From an uncultured Novosphingobium sp. (GTDB lineage Bacteria > Pseudomonadota > Alphaproteobacteria > Sphingomonadales > Sphingomonadaceae): DNA of 64,000 nt. The translations under genes were made by a program, and so were the position numbers. The notes under the pieces were generated by a model, which did not search any database, had not been told where the DNA came from, and was given only the letters and a program-made list of their open reading frames with translations. The stretch lies in NCBI GenBank assembly GCA_946886075.1, contig CAMPHR010000003.1, forward strand, positions 62,001 through 126,000, read 5' to 3'. Positions 51,630 to 60,148 of this stretch are shown piece after piece (the first letter of the stretch is position 1; each line of letters opens with the position of its first letter).

Positions 51630-53891
51630 ATGCGCAAGACGCTCTATCCGTTCGTTTCACTTATTGCCCTGGCAGCGCCCGGTATCGCCCTGTCGCAGAC
51701 AGAGGCGCCGGGGATCGAGGCGCGCAGCAGCAGTGACATTGTCGTCACCGCCCGGCGCCGCGAAGAACGATTGCAGGATGTGCCGATCGCGGTGAGCGCG
51801 GTCGATGCGTCGGCTCTGGACAGCCGCGGCCTCGACAATGTGACGCAGATCAGCCAGATCGCGCCCAACATCCAATTCACGCCGGGCCAGGGCGGAAACA
51901 GTGGTGGCATCGCGCCCTTCATCCGGGGCGTGGGCGAGAACGACTTCATCATCACGTCGGACCCTGCCGTCGGCGTTTATATCGACGGCGTCTATGTCGC
52001 GCGCACATTCGGTGCGACGACCGAGTTGTTGGGCATCGACCGGATCGAAGTGCTGCGCGGGCCGCAAGGAACGCTATTCGGCAAGAACACCGTCGGCGGC
52101 GCGATCAACATCGTGTCGGCGGTGCCGGGCCGCGAGCAGAAGATCGAGGCGGACCTGCGATACGGATCGTTCAACACGGTGCGCGGGCGCGTCTATGCCG
52201 AAACGCCGCTGTCGGACAGCTGGTCGCTGGGTGTCGCGGCGCTGGGCGAATTTGGCGAGGGGTGGCAGAAAATCCCGTCCGGCGACAACCTCGGCAACCG
52301 CAAGGTGATGGCTGGCAAGCTGGCGCTGCATTATGACGGCGAAGGGCTGGACGCAGTCCTGCAAGTCGATGGCCTGCACCGGCGGCAGCATAGCGCGCCG
52401 CACAGCATGATCGCGTTCACGCCGACCTTCTTCTCCTTCCTGCAATCGACCTTCCTCACACCCTGCTGCACCGTGCCGGGCGACATCGATCGGACCGACA
52501 GCAATTCGGAACTGAACAAGGATCAGACCGATGCGGTGAACGCATCGCTGACCCTGACCAAGGATCTGGGCGGCGCGACGTTGAAGTCGATCACGGCTTA
52601 TCGTTATGTCGATGCCCTGTTCGGGCGTGATGGCGATGCATCTTCGCAAGTCAATTATGCCGGCGACATCCACGACGAGCGGGCGCGGCAGATCAGCCAG
52701 GAATTGCAGCTGTCGCTCGACCTTGGCGGGCGCGGCACATTGCTGTTGGGCGCCTTCGCCTATCGGGAAAAGACGCGCGACAATACGCGGCTGATCGTCG
52801 CGGATGGACTTTTCCCGGCTCTGGTCGCGGCGGGACTTGATCCCTTCCCCACGCCTGACGGCCCCATCCCGGCCTCTGCGCTCGACTTCAACATCGATTT
52901 CCGCAACCGGCAGCGCACCGACAATCTCGCGCTGTTCGCGAACGGCAATTATGAGGTGGCCGATGGCCTCTCGCTGGAACTGGGCGCGCGCTATACCTGG
53001 GAGAAGAAGAAGTTCTTCCAGTCTGCTACGCGCATTTATTCGGGTGAGCCGCTGCTGGCGGGAACGCCGAGCTATACGCTGGAAAAGAGCTGGGACGCCT
53101 TCACCCCGCGTGCGTCGCTTTCCTACAAATTTCGGCCGAACCTGATGGCCTATGCCTCCTATTCGCGGGGCTTCCGCTCTGGTGGGTTCAACGGGCGGCC
53201 GACGTCGCTAGAGGAAATCGGTTCCTATGATCCGGAATATCTGACCTCTTATGAGGCTGGCCTCAAGACCGGGTTCGGGGGGATCGCGACGATCAACCTC
53301 GCCGTATTCCGCAACGAATATCGCGACCAGCAGATATTGGTTTCTACCGTCAGCCCAACCACAGGGCTGATCGTCGTCCGCAACGAGAATGCGGGTCGCT
53401 CCCGCATCCAGGGCATCGAGCTGGAGGGCGCGTTCAAGGTTTCGCCGCGCTTCACCGTCACTGGCGCGCTGGGCCTGCTGGACGCCGAATATCTGGAGTA
53501 CGTGTCCGTCATCGGCGGGGTGCCGACTGATGTGAGCAACCGCGAACTGAAGCAGGCGCCCGATATCACCGCCAATGCGAGCGCGGTTTATCAGGCACCG
53601 CTCAGCGACAATGTCGAAGGCGTGCTGCGTCTGGACGCGGCCTATAAAAGCCAGGTCTTTGTCGATGCGGAAAACACGCCACTGCTGCGGCAGCCCGATC
53701 ACGCGATCCTGAATGCCAGCGCGGAGCTGCGCTTTGCAGACCGCGGCCTGTCGGTGCGGGTTGGCGTTGATAATATCACCGACCGCCGTATCATCACGGC
53801 GGGCTATGACGCATCGACCAGCTTCGGCTTCACGGAGGCCTATTATTCGCCGCCCCGCCGTTACAGCATCACTCTGGCGCTGCGGCGCTGA
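51630..53891 (+). CDS. TonB-dependent outer-membrane receptor
   Basis: 753 aa from ATG 51630 with GGGGAGGGA upstream. Signal peptide MRKTLYPFVSLIALAAPGIA, TonB-box-like DIVVTARRREERLQDVP, plug motif IEVLRGPQGTLFGKNTVGGA, barrel ending YSITLALRR. It is 100 residues shorter than the receptor at 16282 and only distantly similar beyond plug motifs, so a different ligand or binding mode is likely. Followed by a strong hairpin and by the LuxR-type regulator gene. Probably imports a hydrophobic growth substrate. Confidence 0.93.
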   Translation: MRKTLYPFVSLIALAAPGIALSQTEAPGIEARSSSDIVVTARRREERLQDVPIAVSAVDASALDSRGLDNVTQISQIAPNIQFTPGQGGNSGGIAPFIRGVGENDFIITSDPAVGVYIDGVYVARTFGATTELLGIDRIEVLRGPQGTLFGKNTVGGAINIVSAVPGREQKIEADLRYGSFNTVRGRVYAETPLSDSWSLGVAALGEFGEGWQKIPSGDNLGNRKVMAGKLALHYDGEGLDAVLQVDGLHRRQHSAPHSMIAFTPTFFSFLQSTFLTPCCTVPGDIDRTDSNSELNKDQTDAVNASLTLTKDLGGATLKSITAYRYVDALFGRDGDASSQVNYAGDIHDERARQISQELQLSLDLGGRGTLLLGAFAYREKTRDNTRLIVADGLFPALVAAGLDPFPTPDGPIPASALDFNIDFRNRQRTDNLALFANGNYEVADGLSLELGARYTWEKKKFFQSATRIYSGEPLLAGTPSYTLEKSWDAFTPRASLSYKFRPNLMAYASYSRGFRSGGFNGRPTSLEEIGSYDPEYLTSYEAGLKTGFGGIATINLAVFRNEYRDQQILVSTVSPTTGLIVVRNENAGRSRIQGIELEGAFKVSPRFTVTGALGLLDAEYLEYVSVIGGVPTDVSNRELKQAPDITANASAVYQAPLSDNVEGVLRLDAAYKSQVFVDAENTPLLRQPDHAILNASAELRFADRGLSVRVGVDNITDRRIITAGYDASTSFGFTEAYYSPPRRYSITLALRR

Positions 53892-53898
53892 GCTGGAG

Positions 53899-53932
53899 CA
53901 CAGTCCCGGCGGCGGAAGCTGCCGGGACTGTG
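53899..53932 (+). terminator. Hairpin with GGAA tetraloop after TonB receptor
   Basis: A 15-bp stem, CACAGTCCCGGCGGC / GCTGCCGGGACTGTG, capped by GGAA (one G-T pair). It starts 7 bases after the receptor stop. The T tract is weak. Confidence 0.65.
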
Positions 53933-53949
53933 GGCGGGCCATTTGATCC

Positions 53950-55023
53950 ATGAATGATGACACCGCCTTCGCCGACCTGTTGCAGACACTATATGGCGGC
54001 CTAACGCGATCACCGCCGTGGGAGGAATTCCTGCGCGCGCTGGCGGCGATCACCGATACCACCTTTGCTACCCTGCTGATCGGCCGTGGTCATGCGCGGA
54101 TTGACGCCCATGTCACCCCGGGCGCAGATCCGGAGCGCACAGAGGAATATCAACGCATCTCGCAAGCCGATCCCTTCGTCGGCCTGCCTGAGGGGCAAGT
54201 CGTGTCCTTCCGCGATTTCGTCAGCCATGTCCCGGCGCGCTTTCGCGACTGGCTGGACGTGGCGCGCAGCAGCGAAATTCTTGGTGTCGACCTGCATCGT
54301 CCGCCGGATGTTGCCGTGCGGCTTCGCCTCACGCGCGAAGACAGCCAGACGCAATTTGGCGATGCCGAACGGGCACTGCTCGAACGGCTGATCCCACATC
54401 TGCGTATCGCGCTTGACCTTCACGCGCGGCTCACAATTACCCAGGCGGAAAGCCAGCTGTTCAGCAGCGCCATGGCGGGCTTGGCGGTAGCGACACTGAT
54501 CCTTGATCGGGAAGGCCGCATCCTGCGCCGCAATGCGCTCGCCACGCAGATGATAGAAAAAGGCAGCATCATCGCGGAGCAACATGGCAAGCTGGAGGTC
54601 AGGACGGGCTCCAGCGCGGCCACGATCAACCGCATCCTGGCATCTCCGCCGCCGCAGGGCGAGGAAATCCTGTTCGAAGTCGCGGCTTCTGACGGTCCAG
54701 CCTTGCACGCGCGGGCGCGCGCGGTTCCGTCCTCCGCTTATGCCGATGGCGCCTGGCTGGCGCTGTTCATCGCAGACCCCGCCCGTCCCGCCGGTCCATC
54801 CGAGGAACTTTTGCGCGAGCGCTTTCACTTGACGCGGGCGGAAGCGGGCCTTGCGCTTCATCTCGCGCAGGGCGCCACGCTGGCGGACGCGGCGGACGCC
54901 CTGGGCATCGCTTATAATACCACGCGATCCCATCTGCGCGCGATATTTGCCAAGACCAATACGCATCGGCAGGTCGAATTGATCACGCTGCTGCGCACCA
55001 TCGGCAGCGAACCGGAAATCTGA
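53950..55023 (+). CDS. LuxR-type transcriptional regulator
   Basis: 357 aa. A C-terminal LuxR HTH covers about 285-350: FHLTRAEAGLALHLAQGATL, ADAADALGIAYNTTRSHLRA, IFAKTNTHRQVELITLLRT. The N-terminal 280 residues form a PAS-like sensing region (LFSSAMAGLAVATLILDREG) without an acyl-homoserine-lactone-binding signature or a receiver domain. The type is common beside catabolic genes in sphingomonads. Placed between TonB receptor and luciferase-like monooxygenase; no strong Shine-Dalgarno. Confidence 0.87.
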   Translation: MNDDTAFADLLQTLYGGLTRSPPWEEFLRALAAITDTTFATLLIGRGHARIDAHVTPGADPERTEEYQRISQADPFVGLPEGQVVSFRDFVSHVPARFRDWLDVARSSEILGVDLHRPPDVAVRLRLTREDSQTQFGDAERALLERLIPHLRIALDLHARLTITQAESQLFSSAMAGLAVATLILDREGRILRRNALATQMIEKGSIIAEQHGKLEVRTGSSAATINRILASPPPQGEEILFEVAASDGPALHARARAVPSSAYADGAWLALFIADPARPAGPSEELLRERFHLTRAEAGLALHLAQGATLADAADALGIAYNTTRSHLRAIFAKTNTHRQVELITLLRTIGSEPEI

Positions 55024-55098
55024 TCCATTTGGATGATGTAGCGGCTGCTGCCTCGGCATAGCCTGCCTCCACGATAAGAAGATTTTGTGGAGAAGATG

Positions 55099-56241
55099 AT
55101 GAAATTCTCGATCATTTACGAAGCGCAGATGGCGGACACGTCGCGCCAGAATGAGCAGCAGGTGTTCCGCGACATCGTGGAGCAGTCCATCTACGCCGAG
55201 GAAATGGGCTTCGACACGATCTGGGCCGTCGAACATACGGCGCTCACCCAATACGCCCATATGTCCGCGCCGGAGACTTTTCTCGCCTATCTCGCTGGGC
55301 GCACGTCGCGCATCGGCATCGGTCATGGCGTCGTCTGCCTGCCACCCGCGATGAACCATCCCGTGAAGGTCGCAGAGCGCATCGCCACGCTCGACATCCT
55401 GTCGGGCGGCCGCGTCCATTTCGGCATGGGCAAGGGCGGAACGCAGCAGGAAGCGGGCACCTTCGGCTACAACCTGCAAGACCTGCCGCCGATGATTGAT
55501 GAGAGCATGTATCTGATCCCCAAGATCCTGAAGCATGGCGAGATCGAACATGATGGCGAATTCGTGAAGATCCCCTTCCGTCCGATCCACCCGAGCCCGA
55601 TGCAGGACCCGCATCCGCCGATCTACATGGCGTGCACCCGCGCCGATACGCTGGTGACCGCCGGTTCGCGCGGCATCGGCGCGCTGGTGCTGGGCTTTGC
55701 CGGGCCCAGCGACATCGCGCAGAAGAACGCGATCTATCGCGACGCTTTCAAGAACCGGAAGGCAGAGGATCAGGTTGGCTACCGACCGACCGAGCATCTT
55801 GCCGCGCTGTGTCCGGCCGTCGTCCTGGAAGACCGGGAAAAGGCGCGCCGCATCGGCCTGCGCGGGCAGCGTTTCTTCGTGGAATCGCTTGGCCACTGGT
55901 ATTCTGGCGGCCCGGCCCCTGACGTCGAAGACCTGGACGCCAGCGAAAGCATCGCCGCGCTTCAGCGTCACAAGCAAGAGACGGTCGCCTGGTTGTCGGA
56001 CGAAAAAATCGCTGTCGGCGGACATCACACCGAAAGCTTCGAAGTGGCCGAGGACGCTTATGGCACGCCGGAGGACTGCATCCGGCAGGTCAAGCGTTTG
56101 CAGGACGCGGGTGCCGACGAAATCCTCTTCATGTTCCAGATGGGCGGCATCTCCCACGAAGTGATCATGGAGACGATCCGCAATATCGGCGAGAAGGTGA
56201 TACCCTATTTCCGTGAGCAGGCGACGCTGGCTGCGGAATGA
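55099..56241 (+). CDS. LLM-class flavin-dependent monooxygenase (luciferase-like)
   Basis: 380 aa starting MKFSIIYEAQM at ATG 55099 (GGAG 7 bases upstream; an ATG at 55096 precedes it). TIM barrel: SIYAEEMGFDTIWAVEHTAL, IGIGHGVVCLPPAMNHPVKV, LDILSGGRVHFGMGKGGTQQ, all conserved in bacterial luciferase-like proteins using FMNH2 or F420. Baeyer-Villiger or hydroxylation chemistry is common in the family. It needs reduced flavin from a separate reductase. Last gene before a dispersed hairpin repeat. Confidence 0.9.
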   Translation: MKFSIIYEAQMADTSRQNEQQVFRDIVEQSIYAEEMGFDTIWAVEHTALTQYAHMSAPETFLAYLAGRTSRIGIGHGVVCLPPAMNHPVKVAERIATLDILSGGRVHFGMGKGGTQQEAGTFGYNLQDLPPMIDESMYLIPKILKHGEIEHDGEFVKIPFRPIHPSPMQDPHPPIYMACTRADTLVTAGSRGIGALVLGFAGPSDIAQKNAIYRDAFKNRKAEDQVGYRPTEHLAALCPAVVLEDREKARRIGLRGQRFFVESLGHWYSGGPAPDVEDLDASESIAALQRHKQETVAWLSDEKIAVGGHHTESFEVAEDAYGTPEDCIRQVKRLQDAGADEILFMFQMGGISHEVIMETIRNIGEKVIPYFREQATLAAE

Positions 56242-56347
56242 GGACGGGTTCGGGCGGGGCAGCGCGCTTCGCCCGGAAATACCGTAAGCGGTTGAGTAGC
56301 GGTGCATCGAGGTTGTAGCGCGTCCTGTCTGCAATCGATCACCCAAC

Positions 56348-56410
56348 CCCGTTCGTCGAAGGGCTTCACTTCTTAAAAAGAAGGGCTTCGACAGGCTCAG
56401 CCCGAACGGA
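56348..56410. repeat. Dispersed hairpin repeat, copy 4 (left arm shortened)
   Basis: The right arm (reverse complement TCCGTTCGGGCTGAGCCTG-TCGAAGCCCTTCTT) is complete. The left arm CCGTTCG-TCGAAGGGCTTC lacks the internal 11 bases GGCTGAGCCTG. The arms flank ACTTCTTAAAA. It lies between convergent genes. Confidence 0.7.
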
Positions 56411-56426
56411 GTGATGGGAGTTCCGA

Positions 56427-57224
56427 TCAGCCTAGCGCGTACAGGGCCGTCATTGCCTGCATCAGCCGCGCGGCGCGCTCATGCGGATCGCCCTTGGCCA
56501 AGGCGCGGGAGGGCGCTTCCACCGCAATGGTCGCATGAGCCGGGAGCAGCGGAAGCAGCGCGCGAAGGTTGAACTCGCCCTCGCCGGGCAGCAGGCGATC
56601 GAACACCGCTTCGTTGACCCGGTCATGCGGCGGTTCGATCGGGCCGTCATTCAGTTGGACATGGCGAACCCGTTCAGCCGGAAGGCTCGCGACATCATCC
56701 CAGTCCCCGCCGCTGCGGATGACGTGGAGCGTATCGATGCACAGGCCTATTTCCGCGCCCAGCGAATGGGCGATCTCCAGCGCCTGGGCGGGCGAACGGA
56801 TCGAGGATAGTGGATAGGGTTCGATGATGGCCGGCATCGACGCCTCGCGGCAAATCTCCACCATGCGCGCGAGCGATTCCCGCAGCCGTGCATGATCCGG
56901 ATCGAGGCCCAGGATATTGACTGTTCCGCCGAGTTCTGCGGTCAACTCCGCGCTGCTTTCGAGCAGGTCCCAGTCGGGCTCCGCATCCAGCATGAAGGGT
57001 TCGATGATGCCGGCCCGCAGCCCCGTGCCGCGCAAGGCCGCGATCACAGCCCGGCGCGCAGCCTTGTCCGCGAGGAGGTCTGGCGTCGGGCTGATCGGGA
57101 TCGGCGTGACGAACAGACTGACGGCAGTGAAGCCCGCGCTCGCCGCCGCCTCGATCACCGTCAGGGCATCGAGATTGACGAGTGAAAGATGGTCCAGGCA
57201 AAAGCCGTTCGGAGGGATGGTCAT
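56427..57224 (-). CDS. TIM-barrel sugar phosphate isomerase/epimerase-like protein
   Basis: 265 aa from ATG 57224, 8 bases after AGGAGGG. It opens MTIPPNGFCLDHLSLVNLDA, has MPAIIEPYPLSSIRSPAQAL (metal Glu), EIGLCIDTLHVIRSGGDWDD, VRHVQLNDGP and HATIAVEAPS. AP-endonuclease-2-like fold with the expected Glu-Asp-His-Glu metal set. Upstream of the minus-strand genes it follows an SDR, so the order of transcription is Rieske, SDR, SDR, isomerase. Sugar chemistry is unlikely in that setting; the reaction is not assigned. Confidence 0.8.
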   Translation of the reverse strand: MTIPPNGFCLDHLSLVNLDALTVIEAAASAGFTAVSLFVTPIPISPTPDLLADKAARRAVIAALRGTGLRAGIIEPFMLDAEPDWDLLESSAELTAELGGTVNILGLDPDHARLRESLARMVEICREASMPAIIEPYPLSSIRSPAQALEIAHSLGAEIGLCIDTLHVIRSGGDWDDVASLPAERVRHVQLNDGPIEPPHDRVNEAVFDRLLPGEGEFNLRALLPLLPAHATIAVEAPSRALAKGDPHERAARLMQAMTALYALG

Positions 57225-57254
57225 GGCTGCCACCCTCCTGCATTGCCCGAACGG

Positions 57255-58007
57255 TCAGGCGTGAACGCCCCCATCAACGCGCACGATCGCCCCATTCATG
57301 TGCCCTCCATCCTCGCTCGCCAGCATGGCGATGACGCCCGCGATCTTGTCAGGCTTCGCAAAACCATTGATCGGGCCGAGATGATTATACAACTCCCAAT
57401 CGGCGCCTTCCACCATGCCGGTTTGGACGCTGTTGGCGAGCGGCGTTTCGATACCGCCCGGCGCGACTGCATTCACCCGCACGCCACGCTTCACATATTC
57501 CCAGGCGAGGCTTTGCGTGTAAGCGGCGACCGCGCCCTTGCTCGCAGCATAGCCGGTGAGGAAGGGATGGCCGAAATGGCTTGACGTGGACGCGGCGTTG
57601 ACGATGTTGCCCTTCGTCTTTTCCAGATGCGGCAAGGCTTCGCGGCACATCAGGAAGGTGCTGCCGAGGTTAACCGCGATGATGGACATGAAGGCATCAT
57701 AATCGGTCGTGGCCGCATGGCTGGACCGGATGATGCCCGCCATGTTGACGAGGACGTCCAGCTGTCCGGCTTCATCCACCCATTGCGCGACGATGGAGCG
57801 GGCGGTAGCTTCGTCAGCCACGGAGCCTGCGCGAATGGAAATGCCGGGCTGTTCCTGCCTCAGCGTTTCAAGACCCTTCTCATCCAGGTCCACCGCCAGC
57901 ACCCGGCCGCCCTCTGCGGCCAGGCGGATGGCGGTCGCTCGTCCTATACCGGACGCCGCGCCAGTGACGATGATCGACTTGGCTGCAAAGCGGCGTCCGA
58001 AATCCAT
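57255..58007 (-). CDS. Short-chain dehydrogenase/reductase
   Basis: 250 aa with AAGGAG upstream. IIVTGAASGIGRATAIRLAA, VLAVDLDEKG (NAD-type Asp), the NNAG motif altered to NMAG (VLVNMAGIIRSS), NAASTSSHFG, Y-AAS-K, and IVRVDGGVHA. Third gene of the minus-strand unit led by the Rieske oxygenase, 11 bases after the preceding SDR. Likely oxidises a hydroxyl group of the oxygenase substrate or product. Confidence 0.88.
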   Translation of the reverse strand: MDFGRRFAAKSIIVTGAASGIGRATAIRLAAEGGRVLAVDLDEKGLETLRQEQPGISIRAGSVADEATARSIVAQWVDEAGQLDVLVNMAGIIRSSHAATTDYDAFMSIIAVNLGSTFLMCREALPHLEKTKGNIVNAASTSSHFGHPFLTGYAASKGAVAAYTQSLAWEYVKRGVRVNAVAPGGIETPLANSVQTGMVEGADWELYNHLGPINGFAKPDKIAGVIAMLASEDGGHMNGAIVRVDGGVHA

Positions 58008-58018
58008 GATCTGCTCCT

Positions 58019-58882
58019 TTACGCGACGATGGCAGGATGCGGAATGCGCGGATCGCCCAGCATCGCGCGGTAGGATGGCGGCGTGCGGCCGCCCGCTTCG
58101 GTTATGCCGTAGCGCTGCGCGATCTCCGCCGTGATCAATGTCTGGCCGTTCAGCTCGTCGCGGTTCGGATCATCATGGATGGCGGCGATCACCCGGCCGT
58201 TGAATTCGGGCGTTTCCGCGTCGGCCATGAACTTTTCATATTGTTCGGGATGCTCTGACAGCGTGCGGGCACTGCGTTCGGTGAGCAGCGGCCCCATCCA
58301 GAGCGAGATGGCGGCAACACCGGTACCCCGGAAGTCCACGCCCATGTCGGCGGCGAACTTGTCCACGCCCGCCTTCTGCGCGCCATAGGCCGCGCCATGC
58401 ATGTAGCAGACCGAGCCAAAGGAGGAGGTGAAGGCGACAAGGCCATTGCCCGCCGGGACCATTATGCGCGCAGCGTGCCAGCTCGCCAGATAATGAGAGC
58501 GCAGGCCGACATTCAAGATATCGACAAGGCCGGTGGATTTTTCCCAGAAAGGACCAGGCTTTACCAGATCGTCGTTCAAGGCGGCGACATTGTTGACCAA
58601 TATTTCGAGCCGGCCGCTTTCGTCGCGCACCCGCTCGAACAGCGCGGCGATCGCGTTGTCATCGGCATGGTCTACCTGCACCGCGCGGCCCTCGCCGCCT
58701 GCTGCATCGACCTGCGCTGCGGTGGCACCGATGGTGCCTGGCAGTTCCGCATCGCCTTCGCGGATCGAGCGGCCCGTCACATAAACGCGATAGCCCTTCT
58801 CTCCCAACGCGGCGGCGATGCCGCGGCCAGCGCCCCGGCTGGCGCCTGTTACGATAGCGACTGGACGTTCACTTCTCTCCAT
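58019..58882 (-). CDS. Short-chain dehydrogenase/reductase (DHRS1-like)
   Basis: 287 aa. VAIVTGASRGAGRGIAAALG, VYVTGRSIREGDAELPGTIG, NNVAALND, FTSSFGS, Y-GAQ-K, then a longer C-terminus (FNGRVIAAIHDDPNRDELNG) than classical SDRs. The TGRS-x-RE-DAELPGTI region matches the DHRS1-type group that includes a carbonyl/steroid reductase in humans. It starts 12 bases after the Rieske stop, with AGGAGAAAAGACA upstream, so it is co-transcribed with that gene. Confidence 0.87.
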   Translation of the reverse strand: MERSERPVAIVTGASRGAGRGIAAALGEKGYRVYVTGRSIREGDAELPGTIGATAAQVDAAGGEGRAVQVDHADDNAIAALFERVRDESGRLEILVNNVAALNDDLVKPGPFWEKSTGLVDILNVGLRSHYLASWHAARIMVPAGNGLVAFTSSFGSVCYMHGAAYGAQKAGVDKFAADMGVDFRGTGVAAISLWMGPLLTERSARTLSEHPEQYEKFMADAETPEFNGRVIAAIHDDPNRDELNGQTLITAEIAQRYGITEAGGRTPPSYRAMLGDPRIPHPAIVA

Positions 58883-58894
58883 TGTCTTTTCTCC

Positions 58895-59974
58895 TTATGC
58901 CGCCTGTGTGGAAGTGCGCTTGTCGAGTGTGACATGCATGCCGTTGGTGCGCTTGTGCAGGTCGGGGGTTTGGTCGCGGGGCAAGTAGAACTGCTTGTAC
59001 CAGGTGCGCACCTTGCCATAGGGACCGTCATTGGGGATGACGAGCGGGTTGAGGCACGCCTTCTTGTTCTGCCAGATCTCGACATCCTGGGCGAAGGCGA
59101 GGCGGCTGCCTTCCTGATATTCCAGTGCAGCGGCGCGGAGGTCATCGGTGACGGGCGCTGTGCCGTCATTCACCTGCACCATCAGGCCGTGCCAGACGCG
59201 GATCTTGCCATCCTCGATCGGCGTGTGGGTGATGAGGATGAAGCTGTTGAACGTCCCTTCCATCTCCGACTGCAGGATCGAGGGGCCCGTATACCAGGTG
59301 TCGAGCGTCAGCACGTCTTCGGGGTTGAGCGTCAGCGTGCGGTGCCCGGCGGCATAATATTGGTGGACGATGTGATCCTTGAACTCATTGGCGAAGTAGA
59401 CAAAGTCCTTCGCACCATGGATCGGGATGAAGTGGCCGAAGTCGGCCATGTTATCGACCACCTCGATCGGGTGGATGTCGAGATCGCCCATATAGTCGAT
59501 CTTCCAGTTGACCCAGCCGGGCGCATCATAATGGCCGCCGAAATCGGGCAGGTCGAAATTGGGTTCGAGCGCTTCAGGGTCATGCCAGATCCAGATCGTC
59601 CCGGCGCGCTCCACGGTGGGGAAGGTCTTGAGCTTGGCCGCCTTGGGCACGAAATCGGAATAGGGAATGTTCTTGCACGCGCCGTCCGGGCCATATTGCC
59701 AGCCGTGGAAGGGGCAGCGGATCGATTCCCCCTGCACCTGCTCGCCGTCGCGCACGATATAGCTGGTCGTGTTCTTCGCCAGATGCGCGCCCATGTGCGG
59801 GCAGTAGGCTTCGGTCACATAGACATTGCCGCTCTCGCCACGGTACATCACCATGTCCTGGCCAAGATAGCGCATCGCCTTGGGCGTGCTCGTCGCCTCG
59901 GCGCTCTCACCCACCATGAACCAGCCACGCGGGAAGGTGAATTCTCCCAGACGATAGTCCGACGATGTCGCCAT
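58895..59974 (-). CDS. Rieske non-heme iron oxygenase, KshA-like (3-ketosteroid 9-alpha-hydroxylase family)
   Basis: 359 aa. Rieske ligands C58-x-H60 (YCPHMGAHL) and C87-x2-H90 (CPFHGW). Mononuclear iron ligands H181 and H186 (DFGHFIPIH) and D297 (AQDVEIWQNK), the same spacing as KshA (His181, His186, Asp304). Further matches to KshA: GPSILQ-, FNSFILI and VRTWYKQFYL. KshA hydroxylates C9 of 3-ketosteroids, opening ring B in combination with KstD. It needs a KshB-type reductase, which is not in the window. Divergent from the KSI gene, which strengthens the steroid reading. Other polycyclic ketones remain possible. Confidence 0.88.
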   Translation of the reverse strand: MATSSDYRLGEFTFPRGWFMVGESAEATSTPKAMRYLGQDMVMYRGESGNVYVTEAYCPHMGAHLAKNTTSYIVRDGEQVQGESIRCPFHGWQYGPDGACKNIPYSDFVPKAAKLKTFPTVERAGTIWIWHDPEALEPNFDLPDFGGHYDAPGWVNWKIDYMGDLDIHPIEVVDNMADFGHFIPIHGAKDFVYFANEFKDHIVHQYYAAGHRTLTLNPEDVLTLDTWYTGPSILQSEMEGTFNSFILITHTPIEDGKIRVWHGLMVQVNDGTAPVTDDLRAAALEYQEGSRLAFAQDVEIWQNKKACLNPLVIPNDGPYGKVRTWYKQFYLPRDQTPDLHKRTNGMHVTLDKRTSTQAA

Positions 59975-60006
59975 TGCTTGATCCTCTCACTGCGCGCGGC
60001 AAAATA

Positions 60007-60017
60007 GCATCTGATGC
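60007..60017. promoter_or_regulatory. Palindrome GCATC-T-GATGC in KshA-like/KSI divergent promoter
   Basis: Perfect 5-1-5 palindrome 33 bases upstream of the Rieske gene start, within the 174-base gap to the KSI gene. The remainder of the gap is AT-rich (TTTAAATTCTACTTC) and should hold both promoters. Confidence 0.3.
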
Positions 60018-60148
60018 AGCGAGTCACAGCCTCACCCATCGCGTGCCTTTAAATTCTACTTCTTCCTACGCAAAACACGATCGGGAATGCAAGTTCATAT
60101 GTTAAATGCGCGGTTTCCAGCCTTGTCGGTTATGAGGTGAGCAGGAAT

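Noticed and set aside
54010..56346. Very long (778-codon) minus-strand frame
   Set aside because: It runs antisense through the LuxR and LLM genes; composition is typical of GC-rich shadow frames and it has no family motif.
58397..60007. 536-codon plus-strand frame
   Set aside because: It is antisense to the SDR and Rieske genes, both of which carry complete catalytic motifs.
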